Source: AP-15 sp035570595
Lineage (GTDB): Bacteria > Pseudomonadota > Alphaproteobacteria > ATCC43930 > CGMCC-115725
Direction: 5' to 3'
Length of the DNA: 54,631 bases
Assembly (NCBI GenBank): GCA_035570595.1
Contig: DATMLF010000052.1
Span: 1 to 54,631, forward strand
The translations under genes and the position numbers were made by a program. Under the pieces are notes generated by a model. It saw only the letters and a list, made by a program, of their open reading frames with translations, did no database searches and was not told the DNA's origin. This document shows positions 1 through 7,461 of this stretch, piece by piece. Positions within the stretch are counted from its first letter, which is position 1. Each line of letters starts with the position of its first letter.

Positions 1-1
1 C

Positions 2-727
2 AAGCACGACAGTTTCGAGCCGGATCGGTTGCCCACTAGGAAGGAGCAGCACCGTGGCCGCGTAGCCCTGAAAGAGATCGCTACCTGGGTGCGCGATATG
101 CTGAAACGGTACGCGCAAGACCCGGTGTCCGCGGTCACCACCGTGGATGAGATGAGGGAGTTCTTCTGGGATGAGAGCGACGACGGATCCGAAGGCCGCG
201 AGGGCGAGGAAAATCCGCTCGGCAAGGTCATCATCCGAGCGCGTCAGCGTCGGCGCAAGGAGCGGCCGGCCACCTACGACCAATCCGAGGACGGCGAATT
301 GTGCGGCGAGGACGAAGGTGACCAAGAGGGACTGGTCGAGGGCGGCACTTGGGGCGGCGGGACAGATAACGGCGGCGATGGCGGGACCGGCGGGCCGAAC
401 GAGGGTGATCACGGCGGGTCCAGCAACAGCGGCCCCAAAAATACACCGGCTCCTGTCCGGTTGCTTAACGTTCGGTCGATCCCCATCGGCGCTCGCAAGC
501 GGAAGGTCGCATTCACCCCGGACTTCTCAGGCGATGTAAGGATTGCGGTCGAGGATTCCGGCGCAGATTCCAATCACCCCTTACAAGTGGTTTCGTCTAC
601 CGTCGGCACCGTGCACCAGGGAAAAATCGAAGCGATCAATGTGACCGCCGGGGTGCGGTGCAGCCTAGAGATCGAGCTTGCTGGAGATTTCGACGGCGCG
701 ATGAGGGTGACTGCCAATGCAGTTTGA
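2..727 (+). CDS. C-terminal part of a large protein, possibly a GHKL/MutL-type ATPase of a defence operon (partial)
   Basis: The frame is open from the left window edge, so only about 241 C-terminal residues are visible and the true start lies outside. In order they are: a charged helical stretch (with VALKEIATWVRDMLKRYAQ), an acidic and then basic segment, a Gly/Asn/Asp-rich linker near residues 115-145 (with GGGTDNGGDGGTGGPN), and a final domain of about 85 residues that looks all-beta. The first helical stretch resembles the tail of GHKL-fold ATPases found beside DUF6339 genes and cytosine methylases, but no ATPase motif lies in the window, so that identity is an inference. It overlaps the next gene by 11 bases, which suggests an operon. 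GC is visibly lower than in the rest of the window. Confidence 0.6.
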   Translation, partial: KHDSFEPDRLPTRKEQHRGRVALKEIATWVRDMLKRYAQDPVSAVTTVDEMREFFWDESDDGSEGREGEENPLGKVIIRARQRRRKERPATYDQSEDGELCGEDEGDQEGLVEGGTWGGGTDNGGDGGTGGPNEGDHGGSSNSGPKNTPAPVRLLNVRSIPIGARKRKVAFTPDFSGDVRIAVEDSGADSNHPLQVVSSTVGTVHQGKIEAINVTAGVRCSLEIELAGDFDGAMRVTANAV

Positions 728-1550
728 CAGTCAACGCGCCTTTCCATACCCAGTGTGGCGACCGGATGTCGATGACTACACCGATGGCGAATTTCAAGTG
801 CTGGTCGATCTGACCTTCCCCGAGAGGGGGTCTTCATTCCATCTCGACGCACAATTCGCGCTCAGTGTGGACGAGATCGCCAAAGCGATCGCGGACCGAG
901 AGGCCCGGTACGTGCTCGTGGTGTCCTGCCGGGATACCTATTCTCGCCACGTTCTCGAGACGCATGAGACGACAATCTCGGCTGATTTCCCTGCCGGGTC
1001 GCTCCGTGGTGAAGTTGAGATATATTCGTATGTGGTGGCCGCGAACGAGATCACCGGGTTTCAATGCAAATACATAAACAGTGAGTTCGGCACGGGACCA
1101 TTTACCTTCGAAAGAGGGGCGGTGCTCGCCTTGGACCGACCAACTGCGGTCTATGTGGATCGCGACCTGTTTAGGCCCATTACATCGATCTTCCAGCTCG
1201 TAGTCAAGGAGAGCATTGGTGGCCCTGAGTGGCAGCTTGATTGTTCCAGCGATTATGTACGCATCGCACTCAGCGCGGCCATGAAGCAGAAGATCGACGC
1301 GGCCAGGAATGACACCAGGAATCGCGCCATCCTCATCAATTCGATCTATTTCGCCGCGGTTATGCAATGCATCCGGTACCTGAACGAGACCCAATACGAG
1401 GCGCTGCGGTGGGTCGAGATATTTCGGCAGCAAATGCACAATCACGCTCTGACTACCGAGTCTCATGCCGAGTATCACATCGCTGAAACCCCGCTGAAGA
1501 TGCCGCTTGCCCTGCTTGATACGTATGTGTTCCGGGAGACGAGCGAATGA
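717..1550 (+). CDS. Unrecognised 277-aa protein, second gene of the left-edge operon
   Basis: I do not recognise this family. The N-terminus carries a motif (YPVWRPDVDDYTDGEF) followed by alternating beta segments to about residue 170. The rest is mainly helical, with YFAAVMQCIRYLNETQYEAL near residue 220. There is no signal peptide or membrane segment, so it should be cytosolic. The ATG lies inside the end of the upstream gene (11-base overlap), and the stop overlaps the next start as ATGA, so the three genes are probably translated together. Lower GC and more varied third positions than the core genes point to transfer. By context it may be a structural or effector partner of the upstream protein. 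Confidence 0.75.
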   Translation: MQFDSQRAFPYPVWRPDVDDYTDGEFQVLVDLTFPERGSSFHLDAQFALSVDEIAKAIADREARYVLVVSCRDTYSRHVLETHETTISADFPAGSLRGEVEIYSYVVAANEITGFQCKYINSEFGTGPFTFERGAVLALDRPTAVYVDRDLFRPITSIFQLVVKESIGGPEWQLDCSSDYVRIALSAAMKQKIDAARNDTRNRAILINSIYFAAVMQCIRYLNETQYEALRWVEIFRQQMHNHALTTESHAEYHIAETPLKMPLALLDTYVFRETSE

Positions 1551-2299
1551 AGGCTCGATACCTCAAACGGGTAACCCTTGAGGAACTACGACAGGCTGTC
1601 CCGGACAGTCTCGGTGTTTACCGGACCGGTTCGTTCTCGCACCTGGAAGCTGATCCTTCGAAATATTTCCAGGTCAATTTCGACGTGGACGAGTCGAAGA
1701 TCGCGGCCTTCGAGGTTCCCAATCAGCAGGGGCAGCTATTCGAGGAACACAATTGTCTTACCTGCTACGAAGCCCTGCCGGACCTAACCCCGTACGAGGC
1801 TAGGGACGAGCGCGTATGGTCGTACCTAACCCACACATCGCTGCTCGAATATACCCGGAAGCGCTGGCCCATTCCCGACGATGATGAAGCCGCTATTTCC
1901 CACATCCGTCAGCATTTCTTCGGCAAGGACAAACGGGCCATTGAACGGGACAACGCGGCGTCGCGTCTCTGGTGGATGGCATTCCTGTGCCAGCGTGTAC
2001 CGCAGCTCTCGATGACAGAGGCACTGCAGGTGCTCCTGTACCGGTCCGATGTCCGGGCGAATATCATCGAGCGCCCGACAGCCTCTCAGAGTATTGTCGT
2101 CTTTAGCGCCGTCTTGAAGAAGCTCCACGCGAGCTATATCGGCCAGAAGAAGCTCTTCGAACGTGCGATATTCCGTCCATTTATGCGCCGCATCAATTCG
2201 ATCGGAGGTGTCAAGCTCCTCGACTGCATGAGCGACGAACAGATGGGGGAGCTCATTAACCGGATAGTGGATTCCGAGATGGGTTTGGCCGCTATCTAG
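1547..2299 (+). CDS. DUF6339-like protein, third gene of the left-edge operon
   Basis: A 250-residue soluble protein. Central motifs such as VWSYLTHTSLLEYTRKRWPI and the following ASRLWWMAFL recall the DUF6339 family, which I remember beside GHKL ATPases, Vsr endonucleases and cytosine methylases. The assignment is from memory of the motif and is moderate. No catalytic signature is evident; much of the protein is predicted helical. The ATG overlaps the upstream stop by four bases (ATGA). The stop codon falls in CTAG, which also supplies the stop for the BNR pseudogene on the other strand. Function is unknown; context suggests defence. Confidence 0.7.
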   Translation: MKARYLKRVTLEELRQAVPDSLGVYRTGSFSHLEADPSKYFQVNFDVDESKIAAFEVPNQQGQLFEEHNCLTCYEALPDLTPYEARDERVWSYLTHTSLLEYTRKRWPIPDDDEAAISHIRQHFFGKDKRAIERDNAASRLWWMAFLCQRVPQLSMTEALQVLLYRSDVRANIIERPTASQSIVVFSAVLKKLHASYIGQKKLFERAIFRPFMRRINSIGGVKLLDCMSDEQMGELINRIVDSEMGLAAI

Positions 2300-2545
2300 T
2301 TTGGCACCCAGGCTACGGTCCTGATCTCGCCGAGTTCACGCGCGATCTTGCGCCAGGAGGCGCCGGCATCCTCACTGACGTACCACCTCGCCGAACAGGC
2401 TGGACGCCGCAATGCGGTCGGCGTCAGCGGGGTCGGTGGCAAGGCCCTGGACAGTCGCATTGGGTTGGGTGCGGAATGGCAGGATCTCCCAAGTCTCGCC
2501 GACGTTCGTGGTGCGGAGCACCTGCCCCTTTTCGGTGCAGCCTCA
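2296..2545 (-). pseudogene. Frameshifted, truncated C-terminus of a BNR/Asp-box repeat protein
   Basis: Read on the minus strand, one frame gives a BNR/Asp-box segment (GQVLRTTNVGETWEILPF), then LATDPADADRIA and SLFGEV, and runs to a stop. The adjacent frame resumes at once with YVSEDAGASWRKIARELGEI and ends at the TAG in position 2296-2298. Removing one base near 2383-2387 would join both into a normal C-terminal BNR unit (VYVSEDAGASW). Upstream of about 2540 a stop closes the frame and no start is seen, so the 5' part of the gene is missing. Asp-box proteins form beta-propellers of the sialidase/VPS10 type. It looks like a scar where foreign DNA replaced the front of a resident gene. Confidence 0.7.
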
Positions 2546-3010
2546 GTCCGAACCGCACATTTTCGGCTTATTGCGTCCATCGAAACTGCGCCTAATTACC
2601 CCCGAGACGAAAAAGCGGTGGAGCGTAGGGATGCGGGTTCCGGTCGGTTCCCGGTTATCGGATTTGAATTCCCGATTGCGGCGTTTTGATTCCCGGTTAC
2701 CCCGGCCACGGGAATTGGCTCGTAACTGTCTGGGTTTGCTTGGTGATTTGGCGGGTCCGGCCGCACGAACCGGGAGCTCGTTAAAAAGTTCGCGGTTAGC
2801 CGGGAATTTGGCTTGATGGGCAACCCCCGGCCGAGCGGCGACGCAGCGTCGAGCCCGATCCCGCCGCGGTCAAAACTTCGTCCCCTCGGATGTCGTTGCC
2901 GGCGCCCTGGCACGGGCTGGCGGCCGCCGGTCGGGCGCTCGGTCGGGGCGGCTTGCCTCGGCCCGCGAAATGAGGGAAGACAGCGCCAATTCGATCGGAG
3001 GTTTTGCCCG
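2546..3010. other. Intergenic stretch without a convincing gene
   Basis: No supported gene here. The stretch contains several short variants of TTCCCGGTTA/TTCCCGATTG near 2648-2702, which look like degraded repeat DNA. GC rises from the left-edge island value to the window norm across it. A Shine-Dalgarno GGAGG sits at 2997-3001 before the lipoprotein gene. Confidence 0.5.
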
Positions 3011-3361
3011 ATGCGCGCGCCCGCCCTTGCTGTCTCGGTTGCGTCCGTCGCCCTCGCCGCGCTGGGCGGCTGCAGCGGGCCGGTGCGGGTCGACAGCTTG
3101 ATCCCCGGGCCGGGCGCCACCTTCGTCTACAGCGCCCGCACCAACACGGTGATGACCGAGAATGCCGACGGCGGCGCCGAGGAGATCCGCCGCGACTGGC
3201 TCGCCCAGGCCCTGGAGGCGCACGGAATGTGCCGCGGCGGCTATGTCGTCTACCAGCGCGACCTGGTGATCCCGCCGCAGCGCGCCGCCTTCGGCGGGCC
3301 GCCGCCCGGCCCCGACTTTGGCAACGGCGGCGCCGTCGTCTACAGCGGCAGCTGCCTGTAG
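3011..3361 (+). CDS. Small lipoprotein of unknown function
   Basis: 116 residues starting at the ATG that follows GGAGG with a nine-base spacer; a longer in-frame reading from 2813 lacks such a site. The N-terminus is a lipoprotein signal peptide (MRAPALAVSVASVALAALGG then Cys), with lipobox LGGC, so the mature protein should be acylated at the Cys near residue 21 and be sent on by the Lol system encoded nearby. The mature part has two further Cys (HGMCRGGY and the penultimate residue) and a Pro/Gly-rich tail. No known domain recognised. Confidence 0.75.
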   Translation: MRAPALAVSVASVALAALGGCSGPVRVDSLIPGPGATFVYSARTNTVMTENADGGAEEIRRDWLAQALEAHGMCRGGYVVYQRDLVIPPQRAAFGGPPPGPDFGNGGAVVYSGSCL

Positions 3362-3391
3362 CCGGCGCTCAGCCCGTAGCCGTAGCGACGC

Positions 3392-3943
3392 TCAGCCTCC
3401 GGCCGGCGCTCGCCGCGCCGCGGCGCCGCGCCAGCGCTCGACAAGCGGCCCCGACTTGCCGCACACCGGGTCGGCGGCGGGGGTCGGCACCGCCGCGATG
3501 CCGGCGAGCGCCCGTTCGCGGTCGGCCTTGCCGGGAACCCGCATGTCGGGGCCGCGGCCGCCCGGGTAGGCGCCGACGATCATCAGGTCGGGGCTCGTCG
3601 CCTCGCCCTTGTGCGCGACCCCGGCCGGGATCACGACCACGTCGCCGGCGCGCAGGTCGACGACGGCACCGCTCTCGCCGCCGAGGCGCACCTGCGCCCA
3701 GCCGCGGACGATGCCCAGCGCCTCGTGCGCGGTGCTGTGATAATGGTGGTAGGGGTAGACGCCGCCGCGCCAGCCGCCGCTCCAGCCGTTGCCGGCAAAC
3801 AGCGCCTCGCACGCCGCGGCGGCGCCTGGGCCGGTCTCGAGCACCCCGCGATAGACGACGAGCGGCAGGCTCGGGTTGTTGGGCACGAGGCCGTCGTCGG
3901 CGAACAGATGCTCTTCGACCTCCGGTGTGCGCCGTGTCCTCAT
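3392..3943 (-). CDS. Cupin-fold protein, YjlB-like
   Basis: 183 residues from the ATG at 3943, which has AAAGGAG eight bases upstream; an upstream in-frame extension to 4039 runs through a tandem repeat and is unlikely. The core (VYPYHHYHSTAHEALGIVRG) holds the His-rich metal-binding strand of a cupin, followed by the second cupin motif (GDVVVIPAGVAHKG). The overall shape matches the YjlB group of uncharacterised cupins. The metal and substrate are unknown. It points away from wecC and has no evident operon partner. Confidence 0.85.
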   Translation of the reverse strand: MRTRRTPEVEEHLFADDGLVPNNPSLPLVVYRGVLETGPGAAAACEALFAGNGWSGGWRGGVYPYHHYHSTAHEALGIVRGWAQVRLGGESGAVVDLRAGDVVVIPAGVAHKGEATSPDLMIVGAYPGGRGPDMRVPGKADRERALAGIAAVPTPAADPVCGKSGPLVERWRGAAARRAPAGG

Positions 3944-4277
3944 GGACGACACTCCTTTCGGTGTAGAGGTGCTTTGGGCCAGAGTTGCTTTGGGCCAGAG
4001 TTGCCCCCATAGGCTACGCCCGCCCCAAAGCCCAGCCAACCGAAATCGAACCGCGACGGGCGGCCGGGCTTGCGCAGTTTTCGCGGTGCCGAATTTACTC
4101 CCGGTAAATCTTGGATACCGAAAGGTTAGTAGAGCGGCGAGCTATTCGGCGGTTTTAACCATGATAGTCAGCGGCCTAGGCTTGCCACAGCGGGCCGCTT
4201 TGGATATCAAGGAGCGCGCGGCCGGTCGCCGACGGTGACGGCGGGCCCGCTGGACAAAAGCTCGGGCGCGACCAGGC
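3944..4277. other. Intergenic region between divergent cupin and wecC genes
   Basis: Holds the 16-bp tandem repeat described separately, the cupin ribosome site, and a somewhat AT-richer stretch at about 4080-4170 which probably contains the wecC promoter. No exact -35/-10 pair stands out, and no gene was seen. Confidence 0.5.
3971..4002. repeat. Exact tandem duplication of a 16-bp unit
   Basis: Two perfect copies of GCTTTGGGCCAGAGTT lie head to tail (3971-3986 and 3987-4002), in the leader region of the cupin gene. This may be a duplicated operator or a replication-slippage product. Confidence 0.9.
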
Positions 4278-5540
4278 ATGGATTACACGGTCAAGACGGT
4301 GTGCGTGGTCGGCCTCGGCTATATCGGCCTGCCGACCGCCGCCACCCTCGCCAGCCGCGGCGTCGACGTGGTCGGCGTCGACACCAACCCGGCCGTCGTC
4401 GCCGCGGTCAACGCCGGAGAACCCTATTTCCCCGAGCCCGACCTCGACATGCTGCTGCGCGCCGCGACGACGCTGGGCAAGCTGCGGGCCACCGACCGCC
4501 CGGAAGCGGCGGACGCCTTTGTCATCGCGGTCCCGACCCCGTTCAACGACGACCGCTCGCCGAACCTCGGGTTTGTCGAGGCCGCAGCGGACGCGATCGC
4601 GCCGGCGCTGACGCCGGGCAACGTCGTGATCCTGGAGTCGACCTCGCCGGTCGGCACCACGGCGCGGCTGGCGGCGCGGCTCGCCGGGCTGCGCCCCGAT
4701 CTGCGCTTCCCGCCGGAGCGCCGCGGCGAGCCGCTCGACGTGCATGTCGCGCATTGCCCCGAGCGCGTGCTGCCCGGGCGGATGGTGCGGGAACTGATCG
4801 AGAACGACCGCATCATCGGCGGCATGACCGAAGCGTGCGCCGAGCATGCCGAGGCGGTCTACCGGGTGTTTTTGCGCGGCACGCCGTTTCGCACCGACGC
4901 GCCGACGGCCGAGCTCGTCAAGCTCGTCGAGAACGCGTACCGCGACGTCAACATCGCCTTCGCCAACGAGCTGTCGCTGGTCTGCGACCAGCTCGACCTC
5001 AACGTGTGGCGGGTGATCGAGCTGGCGAACCGCCACCCGCGGGTCGCGATCCTGCAGCCGGGCGCCGGGGTGGGCGGCCACTGCATCGCCGTCGACCCGT
5101 GGTTCATCGTCTCCTCGGCGCCGGAGCGCACCCGGCTGATCCGCACCGCGCGCGAGGTCAACGACGACAAGCCGCGCTTTGTCGCGGCGCAAATCCGCGA
5201 ACGCGCCGAACGCCTCAAGCACCCGGTCGTCGCCTGTCTCGGGCTGACCTACAAGCCCGATGTCGACGACCTGCGCGAAAGCCCGGCGCTTGAAATCGCC
5301 GTCCATCTGGCGCGCGACGGGGCGGGCCGGATCCTGGTCGCCGACCCCAATTTGCGCGAGCTTCCGGCGGCGCTGGCGGGGATGGCGAACGTGTCGCTGT
5401 GCGACACCCTCGCGGCGGTGCGCGAAGCCGACATTGTCGCGATCCTTGTCGCCCACTCGCCGTTCCGCAAAATCCCTCAGGACGAGCTGATGCGGCGCAT
5501 GGTTATCGACGCCACCGGGCTGACCCACGGCGCGGGCTGA
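4278..5540 (+). CDS. wecC: UDP-N-acetyl-D-mannosamine dehydrogenase
   Basis: 420 residues, normal for the UDP-glucose/GDP-mannose dehydrogenase family. The Rossmann motif VGLGYIGLPTA starts near residue 11. The middle domain contains ELVKLVENAYRDVNIAFANE, and the catalytic Cys is about residue 269 in GAGVGGHCIAVDPWF. The C-terminal UDP-binding domain has LGLTYKPDVDDLRESPA. The GVGGHCIAVDPWF signature and the adjacent epimerase favour the WecC-type NAD-dependent oxidation of UDP-ManNAc to UDP-ManNAcA over UDP-glucose dehydrogenase. With wecB, 40 bases downstream, it would supply a ManNAcA precursor for surface polysaccharide. No glycosyltransferases lie nearby. Confidence 0.93.
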   Translation: MDYTVKTVCVVGLGYIGLPTAATLASRGVDVVGVDTNPAVVAAVNAGEPYFPEPDLDMLLRAATTLGKLRATDRPEAADAFVIAVPTPFNDDRSPNLGFVEAAADAIAPALTPGNVVILESTSPVGTTARLAARLAGLRPDLRFPPERRGEPLDVHVAHCPERVLPGRMVRELIENDRIIGGMTEACAEHAEAVYRVFLRGTPFRTDAPTAELVKLVENAYRDVNIAFANELSLVCDQLDLNVWRVIELANRHPRVAILQPGAGVGGHCIAVDPWFIVSSAPERTRLIRTAREVNDDKPRFVAAQIRERAERLKHPVVACLGLTYKPDVDDLRESPALEIAVHLARDGAGRILVADPNLRELPAALAGMANVSLCDTLAAVREADIVAILVAHSPFRKIPQDELMRRMVIDATGLTHGAG

Positions 5541-5580
5541 GCCGCGGCACACGCTGACCCACGGCACAGGCAGAACCGGG

Positions 5581-6711
5581 ATGAAGCTGCTCTTCGTCTT
5601 CGGCACCAGGCCCGAAGCGATCAAGCTCGCGCCGGTGATCCGCGAACTGGCGGCGCGCCCCGAATTCGACTGCAAAATCTGCGCAACCGGCCAGCATCGC
5701 GAAATCCTGGCGCAGTTTCTCGAACTGTTCGAGCTGCGGCCGGACTGGAACCTGGAAGTGATGCGGCCGGACCAGGACCTTGCCTATCTGACGGGCGCGG
5801 TGCTCTCGGGAGTCGGCGGGGTTCTCGGCGCCTGGCGCCCCGACCGGGTGATCGTCCAGGGCGACACGACCTCGACCTTTGCCGGGGCGCTCGCCGCATT
5901 TTACCATCAGGTCCCGGTCGCGCATGTCGAGGCGGGGTTGCGCACCGGCGACATCTACGCGCCGTGGCCCGAGGAGGTGAACCGGCTGCTGGTCGGCCGC
6001 ATTGCCGACCTGCATTTCGCGCCGACGGCGCGGGCGCACGCGGCCCTTTTGCGCGAGGGGGTGGCGGACAAGCGCATCCTCGTCACCGGCAACACCGGGA
6101 TCGACGCGCTGTTGTGGATGTCGCGCCGGCTCGACACGGCGGGCGAGCTGCGGGCCCGGGCAAAAAAGCTGCTGGGCGAGCGTTTTGCCAAAGAGAGCGA
6201 GGGCAAGCGGCTGGTGCTGATGACCGGCCACCGCCGCGAGAATTTTGACGGCGGGCTGGCGCGGATCGCCGATGCGGTCGGCCGGATCGCGCAGCGTCCG
6301 GACGTGGCGGTCGTCTTCCCGGTGCATCCGAACCCCAATGTGCGCCGCGCCTTCGCGCCGTTGGCCGGGTGCAGCAACATCCTGCTGACCGAGCCGGTCG
6401 ACTATCCCGAGCTCGTCTACCTCTTAAAGCGCTGCCATTTTGTCGTGACCGACTCGGGCGGGATCCAGGAGGAGGCGCCGTCGTTCGGTAAGCCGGTGCT
6501 GGTCACCCGCGAGACGACCGAGCGGCCCGAGGCGATGGAGTTGGGCTTGGCGCAGCTCGTCGGCACCGACGAGCAGCGGCTTTACGAGGCAATGTGCCAG
6601 CTGCTCGACGACGGCGAGGCCTATCGGCGGATGAGCCGCGTCGCCAACCCCTATGGCGACGGTGAGGCCAGCCGACGCATCGCCGACCGGCTAGCGGCCG
6701 AGCGCTCCTGA
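5581..6711 (+). CDS. wecB: UDP-N-acetylglucosamine 2-epimerase (non-hydrolysing)
   Basis: 376 residues, full length. The N-terminus (FVFGTRPEAIKLAPVI) and HVEAGLRTGDIYAPWPEEVN are hallmarks of the family, as are TGHRRENFDG and the C-terminal TDSGGIQEEAPSFGKPVLV, which binds UDP. The enzyme interconverts UDP-GlcNAc and UDP-ManNAc in the cytosol. It follows wecC closely on the same strand, and the two form a two-step route from UDP-GlcNAc to UDP-ManNAcA. The order dehydrogenase then epimerase is the reverse of the enterobacterial one. Confidence 0.95.
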   Translation: MKLLFVFGTRPEAIKLAPVIRELAARPEFDCKICATGQHREILAQFLELFELRPDWNLEVMRPDQDLAYLTGAVLSGVGGVLGAWRPDRVIVQGDTTSTFAGALAAFYHQVPVAHVEAGLRTGDIYAPWPEEVNRLLVGRIADLHFAPTARAHAALLREGVADKRILVTGNTGIDALLWMSRRLDTAGELRARAKKLLGERFAKESEGKRLVLMTGHRRENFDGGLARIADAVGRIAQRPDVAVVFPVHPNPNVRRAFAPLAGCSNILLTEPVDYPELVYLLKRCHFVVTDSGGIQEEAPSFGKPVLVTRETTERPEAMELGLAQLVGTDEQRLYEAMCQLLDDGEAYRRMSRVANPYGDGEASRRIADRLAAERS

Positions 6712-6780
6712 CCCGGGCGGGGCGCTGCCTACGGCCCGGCGGCGAGCGGCGGACAGGCGGCCGGCCGAACCGCGACGCCG

Positions 6781-6981
6781 CTAACCCCGCAGCAGTGAGC
6801 TCACCACCGCCCACAGCGCCGCCCAAATGGCGAGCGACAGCAGCGTCACGACGATCGAGGAGGCGAGCGGGCTGAGCCGCGACGCCTCCGCCCGAGCCGC
6901 CGCCGCGACGATCACCGGGCCGACGCCGCTTCGGGGCCGGTCCTCGGCGCCGCGGCGGTCGTATGCAGCAGCACGCTTCAT
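6781..6981 (-). CDS. Small single-span membrane protein
   Basis: 66 residues from an ATG preceded by AGGAGGT with a five-base spacer, a strong site that decides this start over the longer reading from 7017. Residues 1-40 are basic and Ala/Arg-rich; a hydrophobic helix (SIVVTLLSLAIWAALWAVVS) closes the protein, so it should be a tail-anchored inner-membrane protein with a cytosolic N-terminus. No family recognised. Confidence 0.6.
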   Translation of the reverse strand: MKRAAAYDRRGAEDRPRSGVGPVIVAAAARAEASRLSPLASSIVVTLLSLAIWAALWAVVSSLLRG

Positions 6982-7264
6982 CAGCACCTCCTGACAAGAC
7001 GGCGGCGGTGCTTGCATCTTCGGGCACCCGCGGCCGCTCCGACATCGGTCGAGCGTGCCCCGGGCTCCGTCCGCAAAACGTCCGCCCGACTGTCAGACTG
7101 TCGTCATCGGCTTCACTTTGCCATATTTTGGTCACAACACAACGTAGTTGCAGAAAAATTGAACTAAATCAAACAAAACATCGCAGCGATCCAGGTTGTT
7201 ATTGTGGGTATACCATCATAACCTTCCTCCGGCTATTGCAAACGACGCGCCGCGGGTGGCAGTG
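6982..7264. other. AT-rich intergenic region between two small membrane proteins
   Basis: About 7120-7250 is much more AT-rich than its surroundings and should hold promoters for the divergent small genes. Candidate boxes such as TTGAAC and TTGTTA are visible but none has a good partner. No gene seen. Confidence 0.4.
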
Positions 7265-7426
7265 ATGCGAGTTAATACGTTAACAACCGAGATCGGCAGA
7301 CAATATAGCGACAGCGACGGCGGGCGGCTACCGGTCAGAACGGCGGCAATTGCGGTTGTCGCGCTGTCGCTGCTCGGCTGGGCGCCGATCGTCTTGCCCG
7401 TTCTCGTCTATTTTCGCTGGCTCTGA
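7265..7426 (+). CDS. Possible very small membrane protein
   Basis: 53 residues ending in one hydrophobic helix (TAAIAVVALSLLGWAPIVLP) with a short C-terminal tail. The ATG at 7265 has only a weak GGGTGG upstream. The size, the helix and the location after an AT-rich promoter-like stretch support it, but codon evidence is slight. It could be a chance ORF. Confidence 0.35.
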   Translation: MRVNTLTTEIGRQYSDSDGGRLPVRTAAIAVVALSLLGWAPIVLPVLVYFRWL

Positions 7427-7461
7427 TCGGTCGGGCCGCCGGCGAGACCGCCCAGGCTAGA

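Noticed and set aside
4176..5675. A 499-codon open frame antisense to wecC
   Set aside because: Same GC effect; composition is Arg/Asp/Gly-rich without motifs, while wecC carries all family residues.
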